The translations under genes and the position numbers were made by a program. From Treponema sp. UBA1240 (GTDB lineage: Bacteria > Spirochaetota > Spirochaetia > Treponematales > Treponemataceae): a DNA stretch of 12,460 nucleotides. Positions 7,207-12,460 of this stretch are shown in pieces. A model generated the notes under the pieces. It searched no databases. It was not told the origin of the DNA and saw only the letters and a program-made list of their open reading frames with translations. The stretch lies in NCBI GenBank assembly GCA_002308875.1, contig DBWK01000103.1, positions 2,494-14,953 on the forward strand, given 5' to 3'. Each line of letters starts with the position of its first letter. Within the stretch, counting starts at the first letter, position 1.

Positions 7207-7219
7207 CAGCATTATGCTG
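7207..7219. other. Small perfect inverted repeat upstream of efp
   Basis: CAGCAT-T-ATGCTG forms a 13-bp palindrome with six-base arms, between the end of epmA and the efp ribosome binding site (GAGG, 7230-7233). A weak upstream promoter-like pair exists (TTGTTT 7169-7174, AATAAT 7192-7197, 17-bp spacer), which would put the repeat just after the transcription start. With a one-base centre it is a better DNA operator than an RNA hairpin, but it may be chance. Confidence 0.25.
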
Positions 7220-7241
7220 TTATTGGAGTGAGGAAAATAGA

Positions 7242-7805
7242 ATGATTAGAGGCGGCGATATTGGAAAGGGAACAGTTCTCCTGATTAAGAATGCCCCGTA
7301 CCTTGTTGTTGAAAGAGAATTTGTTAATCCTGGAAAGGGTTCTGCTTTTGCACGCGTAAAGATGAAGAACCTTAAAGATGGTTCTGTTCTTACACAGACA
7401 ATCAAAACTCCCGATATGGTTGAAGATGCAACTGTTGATACAATCACAGGACAGTATCAGTACTCGGATTCAGAAGGTCACTATTTTATGGATACCACAA
7501 GTTTTGAAACTATTATGGTTCCTGCGTCATTGAACGAAAACCTTCAGTATTATCTCAAGGAAGGCGATGAATATCCTATCCTTATTTGGGAAGAAAATCC
7601 GATAGACGTTAAGATTCCGCAGAAAATGATTTTCACCGTTGCTGAAAGTGAAAACTATGTTAAAGGTGATACAGTTTCAGGTGCAACAAAGCCGATTGTT
7701 ACGGAAACAGGTTTGACTGTTCGTGTTCCGCTTTTTATCAAGCAGGATGAACGCATTATGGTCAATACTGAAACAAACGAATATGTAGAGCGTATTAACA
7801 ACTAA
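7242..7805 (+). CDS. efp: Translation elongation factor P
   Basis: Full-length EF-P (187 residues), which binds stalled ribosomes between the P and E sites and promotes peptide bond formation at consecutive prolines. The N-terminal KOW-like domain carries the modification loop EFVNPGKGSAFARVK; Lys32 in PGKGS aligns with E. coli Lys34, the residue beta-lysylated by EpmA. This loop is of the lysine type, not the arginine type rhamnosylated by EarP. Two OB-fold domains follow, ending in the usual GLTVRVPLFIKQDERI...YVERI signature. The start is supported by TGAGGAAAA, with GAGG at 7230-7233. epmA lies immediately upstream on the same strand, matching enzyme and substrate. A strong terminator closes the unit. 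Confidence 0.97.
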   Translation: MIRGGDIGKGTVLLIKNAPYLVVEREFVNPGKGSAFARVKMKNLKDGSVLTQTIKTPDMVEDATVDTITGQYQYSDSEGHYFMDTTSFETIMVPASLNENLQYYLKEGDEYPILIWEENPIDVKIPQKMIFTVAESENYVKGDTVSGATKPIVTETGLTVRVPLFIKQDERIMVNTETNEYVERINN

Positions 7806-7824
7806 TACTGTTCGATGTTTGAAC

Positions 7825-7869
7825 AGACCGTTTTTTGTGAGTCAGCTTGCAGAAAACGGTCTTTTTTTT
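7825..7869 (+). terminator. Rho-independent terminator after efp
   Basis: AGACCGTTTT (7825-7834) pairs perfectly with AAAACGGTCT (7853-7862) around an 18-nt loop, followed by an eight-base T run (7862-7869). It begins 20 bp after the efp stop. Confidence 0.9.
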
Positions 7870-7933
7870 GTCTGTTTTCGATTTGTTTGTACATTTTTAA
7901 TAAATAAAATTTAATAATATTTATGACAAAATC

Positions 7934-7962
7934 TTGCGTTCTGTCACAGAGTGTGATATCCT
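7934..7962 (+). promoter_or_regulatory. Possible rightward promoter with palindromic operator in the spacer
   Basis: TTGCGT (7934-7939) and TATCCT (7957-7962) are 17 bp apart. The spacer contains the interrupted palindrome TCACA-GAG-TGTGA (7944-7956), a typical position for a repressor site. A transcript would begin near 7969, cross the tRNA gene in antisense and could reach the regulator gene at 8165. Both boxes are moderate matches. The rest of 7870-7986 is AT-rich, and I see no gene in it. Confidence 0.3.
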
Positions 7963-7986
7963 AAATTAACACGTTTTTGCGGAGAG

Positions 7987-8017
7987 AAAAAAAGACACAG
8001 CTTTTTGCTGTGTCTTT
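7987..8017 (-). terminator. Rho-independent terminator for tRNA-Val
   Basis: Read leftward, an 11-bp perfect stem (AAAGACACAGC / GCTGTGTCTTT, 7991-8001 and 8007-8017) with a five-base loop is followed by a T run (7987-7993 on the complement). It starts 6 bp past the tRNA 3' end. It lacks a T run on the plus strand, so it should act mainly leftward. Confidence 0.9.
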
Positions 8018-8022
8018 GCAAA

Positions 8023-8096
8023 TGGGCGATACAGAAATCGAATCTGTGACCCCAAGCGTGTCATGCTTGTACTCTAACCAACTGAGCTAATCGCCC
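8023..8096 (-). tRNA. tRNA-Val, anticodon GAC
   Basis: The complement folds as a complete cloverleaf. The acceptor stem GGGCGAT pairs with ATCGCCC, followed by discriminator A. The D arm is GCTC...GAGT. The anticodon stem CAAGC/GCTTG encloses the loop ATGACAC, giving anticodon GAC (valine codons GUC and GUU). The T arm ACAGA/TCTGT has the loop TTCGATT. The 3' CCA is not encoded and must be added after transcription. The gene is single, with its own promoter and terminator. Confidence 0.96.
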
Positions 8097-8109
8097 CTGT
8101 AGTTTTCAC

Positions 8110-8138
8110 AGTGTATCAGACGGACATGGTAAGGTCAA
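8110..8138 (-). promoter_or_regulatory. Promoter for tRNA-Val
   Basis: On the complement, TTGACC (8133-8138, 5 of 6 consensus) and TACACT (8110-8115) are exactly 17 bp apart. Transcription should begin near 8103, about seven bases before the mature tRNA 5' end. The promoter lies in the short gap before the divergent regulator gene and would overlap any promoter close to that gene. Confidence 0.7.
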
Positions 8139-8164
8139 GTGTTATGGTAAAGGAGAGAAGAAAA

Positions 8165-8797
8165 ATGAACATTTTGATGGTACTGGATTCATATTTTGAT
8201 TATTATCAGATGATAAAAAACTGTCCGTCAGATTCCAATGTTTTTTACTTTGAGACCAATCTAACTAAAATTCTTTTTTTGCTCTACAGAACGGAAATAA
8301 ATCTTGTTATAATCGATTCAGCTGCTTTTGAAGGTTCGCTGTGCAAAATCTTTTCTCTAATATATGAATGTAACAGAAATATAATGATTCTGCCTTATAA
8401 TTCTTTTGAAAAAACAATAAGTAAGGATAATTACATTTCATACTGTAACTTTTTGAATAAATCGGTGATGGAAAGAGTAAGTCCTGCTGTGCTTACGGAG
8501 TACAACCGCTTTTTGTCGTATTTTGCGTCTGATTATGAGATTGATTCTGAGAGTGCAATTAAAAAGTTGTTTAATATGTTGTTTTTAAAGTCAAATCGAA
8601 CGGCGGACTTAAGGGAGCTTTCGGAGCAGGTTTTTGGGAAAGTATCTGAAAAACATACCAATACAATCTACGGTTATATATTTCGCTTACGGAAAGCATT
8701 AGGTGATGATAAAAAGCCGCCTGAAATCATCGTAAAAGTAAAAAAGGGTATCTATCATCTTAATCTGCCGGTTTCAGAAAACCCTGCTTTGTTTTAG
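8165..8797 (+). CDS. Orphan response-regulator-like protein, OmpR-type winged helix
   Basis: A 210-residue cytoplasmic protein. The C-terminal part (about 125-205) resembles the OmpR/PhoB winged-helix DNA-binding domain: TIYGYIFRLRKALGDD corresponds to the recognition-helix region and EIIVKVKKGIYHLNLP to the C-terminal hairpin normally written I-x-T-V-x-G-x-G-Y-x-L. The N-terminal 110 residues look like a divergent receiver: ILMVLDS at the first strand (Asp8) and LVIIDSAAFEG at the third, with Asp51 as candidate acceptor. The switch Thr appears to be Pro and the Lys is uncertain, so phosphorylation is doubtful. ATG 8165 has an excellent AAGGAG (8150-8155). The longer GTG start at 8111 would run through the tRNA promoter and is rejected. 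No kinase lies beside it. It ends overlapping the murJ stop. Confidence 0.7.
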   Translation: MNILMVLDSYFDYYQMIKNCPSDSNVFYFETNLTKILFLLYRTEINLVIIDSAAFEGSLCKIFSLIYECNRNIMILPYNSFEKTISKDNYISYCNFLNKSVMERVSPAVLTEYNRFLSYFASDYEIDSESAIKKLFNMLFLKSNRTADLRELSEQVFGKVSEKHTNTIYGYIFRLRKALGDDKKPPEIIVKVKKGIYHLNLPVSENPALF

Positions 8798-10389
8798 TTG
8801 TCGTCCGCCTGTTTTTTCAGTTTTTGCTTTATTATTTCAAGTCCTGACGAAAGCATGGGGTCTTTTGAGAGCCAAAGCAAAAGAAGGCCTGTTGAAAAAA
8901 ACACAACAACGCCTGCTGCAAGTGGAATGCCCTGGGCTACAAAACGATTATACTGTGCAAAACGATTTACAAAAAAAGGCTTGATAAGTTTTGTGGGAAT
9001 TACGGCAATGATTGAAAAAGCGGTTATTTTTAAAAGATATTTAACCGTAGCTGATATGATGCTGCCGCGCTGAATACCGTTACAGCTTTTCATAAATACA
9101 AAAAGTAGAATTGTGTTTACAAGACTTGCCGCAGAAAGAGCAAATGCAATTCCCGCACCTTTATAGAATTTTGAAAGAATAGCAGCAAGAATAATGTTCA
9201 CACCAACGCTTATTATTCCTGCCAGGGAAGGCAGTTTTGTAAGTTTTTGTGCATAAAATGCCGGGGCTATTATTCTGTTAAGCGCAATAAAATAAAGCCC
9301 TGCTATGTGCCATGTAAAAGCCTGCAGTGTAAGTTGTACAGAATGGGATGTAAAATTTTTGCTTTTAAATACAAAAATGATAATGTTCTCTCCGAATATT
9401 AACGAATATGCCGTTATGGGAACTGTTATAAGCGCGATTATATTCATTGCCTGTTCAAGCATGGTATTAAATGAGTTCCATTCTTCATTTTTTGCAAGGG
9501 CTGAAAGGTCGGGCAGTATTATTGAACCGATAGTTACGGCAAAAACACCGAGAATGAGTTCCTGAAGACGCAAAGAATATGAAAGGCTTGAAACGATTCC
9601 TGTTCCCGATTTTCCAGCAAGCCATTGCGAAACCAATGTGTTCAGCTGGTATGCGGCCATACCGACAACAGTAGGACCTATAAGCCGCAGAATGGTTTTT
9701 GTTCCGGGATTAGCAAAAGCCTTGCGCAGCGAAGTAAAACCGATTTTCCAGTTTTGTTTGAGAACAAAAGGCAGCTGGAACAATGCTTGTATGGTTCCGC
9801 CAGCAATTACGCCAAGAGCCATCGCCCGCGCAGGATTCGCAAAATGAGGTGCAAAAATGTAAGTTGCACCGATAACGCAGATGTTAAAAAGAATTGGCGT
9901 AAAGCCCGATGGTGAAAATATTTTAAGACTGTTAAGAATCCCCTGAAAAAGCGCTGCGATTGAAATAACAATCAAGTAAGGAAACATTATTCGTGTCAAA
10001 AATGCCATTTCGGGAAGAATGTCGGCTTCGGGATTGTCGGTAAAAAGCGGAACAATCTGCGGGGCAAAAATGATACCAATCAAGACTACAATAGTTGTAA
10101 GAAATGATATTATTGTAAAGATTGAATAAATAAGTTCCTGCGTTTTTTTGTTGTCGTTTTCTTCAAGATAAGAGCGGAAAGTTGGAATGAAAGCTACTGA
10201 AATGCTGTTTTCCGCAAAAAGACGCCGGAATAGATTCGGAAGTTGAAATGCAACTGTAAAAGCGTCCGCCAGTGCCGAAGTGCCGAGAAAAGACGCTTTT
10301 GTCGTTTCTCTCAGAACACCGAGAATACGTGAAATCAAAGTCAGAATTGATAATGTTATCCCTTTTTCGGCAAGCGTTTTTTTCTTCAT
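8794..10389 (-). CDS. murJ: Lipid II flippase MurJ (MviN), MOP superfamily
   Basis: A 531-residue inner-membrane protein with roughly 14 hydrophobic segments, the usual size for MurJ, which moves lipid II across the membrane for peptidoglycan synthesis. The N-terminal signature is clear: SRILGVLRE (Arg27 aligning with E. coli Arg24), LADAFTVAFQLPNLFRR (Asp42 and Arg55 aligning with Asp39 and Arg52), then AENSISVAFIPTF. These charged residues line the central cavity and are essential in E. coli. The C-terminus is basic and soluble (KQKLKKQADDN). The ATG is preceded by no Shine-Dalgarno sequence and follows a promoter so closely that the mRNA may be leaderless. The gene is alone, divergent from the cyclase and convergent with the regulator. 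Confidence 0.95.
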   Translation of the reverse strand: MKKKTLAEKGITLSILTLISRILGVLRETTKASFLGTSALADAFTVAFQLPNLFRRLFAENSISVAFIPTFRSYLEENDNKKTQELIYSIFTIISFLTTIVVLIGIIFAPQIVPLFTDNPEADILPEMAFLTRIMFPYLIVISIAALFQGILNSLKIFSPSGFTPILFNICVIGATYIFAPHFANPARAMALGVIAGGTIQALFQLPFVLKQNWKIGFTSLRKAFANPGTKTILRLIGPTVVGMAAYQLNTLVSQWLAGKSGTGIVSSLSYSLRLQELILGVFAVTIGSIILPDLSALAKNEEWNSFNTMLEQAMNIIALITVPITAYSLIFGENIIIFVFKSKNFTSHSVQLTLQAFTWHIAGLYFIALNRIIAPAFYAQKLTKLPSLAGIISVGVNIILAAILSKFYKGAGIAFALSAASLVNTILLFVFMKSCNGIQRGSIISATVKYLLKITAFSIIAVIPTKLIKPFFVNRFAQYNRFVAQGIPLAAGVVVFFSTGLLLLWLSKDPMLSSGLEIIKQKLKKQADDN

Positions 10390-10396
10390 ATTTGTT

Positions 10397-10425
10397 AGAA
10401 TACTAAGGTTGCGAATTTATTGCAA
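10397..10425 (-). promoter_or_regulatory. Promoter for murJ (possible leaderless start)
   Basis: On the complement, TTGCAA (10420-10425) is 17 bp from TATTCT (10397-10402). The predicted start of transcription is 10390, one base before the murJ ATG (10389). The same TTGCAA box occurs in the ttcA/epmA intergenic promoter. Confidence 0.5.
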
Positions 10426-10437
10426 TCAGTGTATTAT
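10409..10437 (+). promoter_or_regulatory. Promoter for the cyclase gene, overlapping the murJ promoter
   Basis: TTGCGA (10409-10414) and TATTAT (10432-10437) are 17 bp apart. Transcription would begin near 10444, just before a purine-rich AAAGGGGGA (10444-10452) that serves the ATG at 10457. Its -35 region is interleaved with that of the leftward murJ promoter, so the two polymerases should exclude each other. Confidence 0.45.
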
Positions 10438-10456
10438 TAATTTAAAGGGGGATTCG

Positions 10457-12145
10457 ATGTCTGAGAGACCGTCTCTTTTTCAAAAGGTAGGAAATACACC
10501 GATTATTCCTATTTCCGTAAAGATTCTTGGTGTTTTTCTGTGTCTGTTACTGTTTTCAAATTTTGCTACAAATTACATCAATATTCTTTTAAATCAAAAG
10601 CAGGTAATTTCATTAACCAACCAGCTTTTGGTAAAAGAATTGAAAGAAATGTACACTCAGGCCGGCAACCAGTATGAGATTTATAAGTTTTCCGGTGATG
10701 AAGCCGCCTGTCTTGAATCCATAAGCCGCGCTGCCGAAAAAGGTTTTACCCGTAAGCATAGTATGGCTTTGGGAGCCAAAGAAGACGGAGAGTTGCTTTT
10801 TTTCACGATTGGAAGCGGCCTTCGGATGACCATATTCCCCGATAACGATGCTCTTAACGATATAAACACCGCAAAGAATGAAGGAATAAAAGAGGGGTCG
10901 GTTTATTTCAACTCTGCCAGCGGTCGGTATCTTGCGGTTTACAAATATCATGATGACTGGAACTGCTATCTGATACGTGCCGAACTGATTTCGGACATGC
11001 ACAGCGAATCAAACACGGTTTTCCTTGTCATATCCGGGATAATAGTTGTTTTGACGATAATCTTTATTGCATTAGGCTTTTTTATGTTCACCCGCATACT
11101 CAGGTATGTGCGGCAGATGACTGAAAGCCTGTATGCCATGCAGAAAAAGCAGTCCCTTGATTTGCTGGATTTGACCGGTGCTCCGAATGATGATATTACA
11201 TATCTTGGTGCTTCATTTAATTCGCTTTCATCTACAATCAACAACCTTTTGTCCATTTTCAGGCGTTTTACTACCCGCGACGTTGTTGAACAGGCTTACC
11301 GTGAACACCATGTTGGTCTTGAGGGAACACAGCGTGATTTGACGATTCTTTTTTCCGATATCCGCGGTTTTACTTATATGACCGAAACGCTCGGAAATGA
11401 CATTATCAATCTTCTTAATATTCATTATTCACGTGCAATCAACGGTGTGCATGAGGAAGATGGTATTATCGGTTCTATTATCGGTGATGCGGTTCTTGCC
11501 ATATATGGCGCGCTTGATACGGAAAAAAACAAATCTCTGCAGGCGTTGCACAGTGCTTGGACTATTACAGAAGAAACCGCAAAACTGCGTGAAAAAATGA
11601 AGGCACGTCGCAAGGAAATTGAGCTGGAAAGACCTCTTACCGAATCTGAAGAACGGGTCTTTAAGGCTGTTCTGATTGATGTTGGTGTTGGTATTGATGG
11701 TGGTACGGTTTTCTACGGTAACATCGGTTCTGTTGAAAGAATGACAACTACTGTAATCGGCGACAACGTAAACTCTGCATCCCGCCTTGAGGGTTTGACG
11801 AGAATATATCATTTGCCGGTTATTGTTTCGGAATTTGTAAAGAACGATGTTCTTTCTGTAACAGGACAATACAAGTTCTTTGAAATTGATACGGTTCAGG
11901 TTAAGGGAAAGACGGAAGGAAAACGGATCTATTTCCCGTATGATGTTCTTTCGGGTGACAAAGAACTTGAAAAGAAATTTGAAATTTTCTCAAAAGGCCT
12001 GACGGCTTATTATAAGGGTGACTGGGATGATGCAAAACCATATATGCGTGATTGCGGTCTTGAGCTTGCAGGAGTTTTCATTGAGCGAATGAATCATACC
12101 AAACCTCGTGATTGGAGTGGAATATGGACGATGACTTCAAAATAA
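10457..12145 (+). CDS. Membrane-anchored class III adenylate/guanylate cyclase
   Basis: A 562-residue protein from the ATG behind AAAGGGGGA; the open frame extends to 10280, but that would overlap murJ. Order: transmembrane helix about 20-42, extracytoplasmic sensor region about 43-185, second helix about 187-212, HAMP-like linker, class III cyclase domain about 296-490, and a TPR-like tail ending in DWSGIWTMTSK, common in bacterial cyclases. Metal ligands Asp301 (FSDIRGFT) and Asp344 (IIGD) and transition-state residues Asn439 and Arg443 (VNSASR) are present, so catalysis is likely. The adenine-selecting Lys, four residues before the second Asp, is Ser340; its usual partner position holds Thr432. 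A charged insert of perhaps 15-20 residues follows the second helix of the domain. Whether it makes cAMP, cGMP or another nucleotide cannot be told from sequence. The next gene overlaps its end by 22 bp. Confidence 0.88.
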   Translation: MSERPSLFQKVGNTPIIPISVKILGVFLCLLLFSNFATNYINILLNQKQVISLTNQLLVKELKEMYTQAGNQYEIYKFSGDEAACLESISRAAEKGFTRKHSMALGAKEDGELLFFTIGSGLRMTIFPDNDALNDINTAKNEGIKEGSVYFNSASGRYLAVYKYHDDWNCYLIRAELISDMHSESNTVFLVISGIIVVLTIIFIALGFFMFTRILRYVRQMTESLYAMQKKQSLDLLDLTGAPNDDITYLGASFNSLSSTINNLLSIFRRFTTRDVVEQAYREHHVGLEGTQRDLTILFSDIRGFTYMTETLGNDIINLLNIHYSRAINGVHEEDGIIGSIIGDAVLAIYGALDTEKNKSLQALHSAWTITEETAKLREKMKARRKEIELERPLTESEERVFKAVLIDVGVGIDGGTVFYGNIGSVERMTTTVIGDNVNSASRLEGLTRIYHLPVIVSEFVKNDVLSVTGQYKFFEIDTVQVKGKTEGKRIYFPYDVLSGDKELEKKFEIFSKGLTAYYKGDWDDAKPYMRDCGLELAGVFIERMNHTKPRDWSGIWTMTSK

Positions 12146-12460
12146 ATATTTCAAAACCGGAAGTAAAACTGTTTCTTGGTGATCAGGTTTGTCCTTCGGA
12201 CTTAAGATCTGCAAATACTTATGATTTAGAATCTGAGTTTGCAAAAACAAGACGCAACAAATCAAATACCGTTATAGTAACGCTGATAATAACAGCTGTT
12301 TGTATCGGATTGTTGTCTTTTTTTGTTTCTGTTTATATTAGAAAGCAAAATGAGAAAGTTTCTGTAAATGTTGAAGCCTTTGATGATTTGAATTTAAAGC
12401 AGTTGCTTGATTCTGTTTCCCGAATTCAGAATGAGCTTAATCTTGCTCTGACTGAAAAAA
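12124..12460 (+). CDS. Unrecognised single-pass membrane protein (3' end outside window)
   Basis: An open frame from ATG 12124 runs to the window edge (112 codons visible). GGAG at 12114-12117 lies 6 nt before the ATG, and the start overlaps the last 22 bp of the cyclase gene, so the two are probably translated together. Residues 1-47 are polar and acidic at the start with a basic patch (KTRRNK) just before one strong membrane helix at about 48-70 (VIVTLIITAVCIGLLSFFVS). The region beyond (IRKQNEKVSV..., then LLDSVSRIQNELNLALTEK) looks helical, perhaps a coiled coil, and should face the periplasm given the basic flank inside. I recognise no family; the C-terminal domain that would identify it is outside the window. 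Confidence 0.75.
   Translation, partial: MDDDFKINISKPEVKLFLGDQVCPSDLRSANTYDLESEFAKTRRNKSNTVIVTLIITAVCIGLLSFFVSVYIRKQNEKVSVNVEAFDDLNLKQLLDSVSRIQNELNLALTEK

Noticed and set aside
7944..7956. TCACA-GAG-TGTGA as a CRP/cAMP receptor site linked to the cyclase.
   Set aside because: The CRP consensus has TGTGA then TCACA with a six-base spacer; here the arms are in reverse order with three bases between.
8111..8164. Earlier GTG start for the regulator gene.
   Set aside because: It has no ribosome binding site and runs through the tRNA-Val promoter, whereas ATG 8165 has AAGGAG at good spacing.
10280..10456. 59-codon N-terminal extension of the cyclase frame.
   Set aside because: It overlaps the murJ start and both promoters, and ATG 10457 has a strong purine-rich ribosome binding site followed by a conventional N-terminus and membrane helix.
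1..12460. CRISPR array, insertion sequence, phage or defence island.
   Set aside because: No spaced direct repeats, transposase, terminal inverted repeats, integrase or known defence genes are visible; genes are tightly packed and mostly housekeeping.

Overview
The window looks like a chromosomal segment of a spirochaete, most likely Treponema or a close relative. The best clue is a phenylalanyl-tRNA synthetase beta chain of the compact archaeal type, known from spirochaetes. A moderately AT-rich coding style, a membrane-anchored class III nucleotide cyclase and several uncommon multidomain signalling proteins fit this. I see no insertion sequence, prophage, CRISPR array or plasmid feature; the content is mostly housekeeping with some lineage-specific genes.

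Layout. At 1-591 lies the C-terminal part of a YhcC-like radical SAM protein, cut by the window edge. A good promoter (639-667) starts a rightward unit: pheT (705-2435), a polytopic membrane protein that resembles acyltransferase-3/OpgC enzymes but lacks their catalytic residues (2451-3545), and an HD-superfamily hydrolase (3532-4125) whose start overlaps the end of the membrane gene. This unit meets a leftward unit head-on: a ttcA-like tRNA thiolase (5376-6110) and, overlapping it by 4 bp, a receiver-like/HATPase/cNMP-fold protein (4129-5379). Divergent from ttcA runs epmA (6175-7158), then efp (7242-7805) and a strong terminator. EpmA is expected to modify Lys32 of this EF-P, so enzyme and substrate are neighbours.

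The 359-bp gap 7806-8164 holds the efp terminator, a possible rightward promoter with an embedded palindrome, and a leftward tRNA-Val(GAC) with its own promoter and terminator. Then comes an orphan response-regulator-like protein with an OmpR-type winged helix (8165-8797), convergent and overlapping by 4 bp with murJ (8794-10389, leftward), the lipid II flippase. Divergent from murJ is a membrane-bound class III cyclase (10457-12145), whose end overlaps the start of an unrecognised single-pass membrane protein (12124 to the window edge).

Themes worth a second look. Three starts (ttcA, epmA, murJ) lack a Shine-Dalgarno sequence and sit almost exactly where transcription should begin downstream of a recognisable -10 box, which suggests leaderless mRNAs. 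Several signalling proteins have familiar folds but altered key residues: the cyclase has Ser where the adenine-selecting Lys is expected, the cNMP-fold domain lacks the phosphate-binding Arg, both receiver-like domains are degenerate, and the acyltransferase-like protein has no catalytic His. I found no clearly new multi-gene system such as a defence island.
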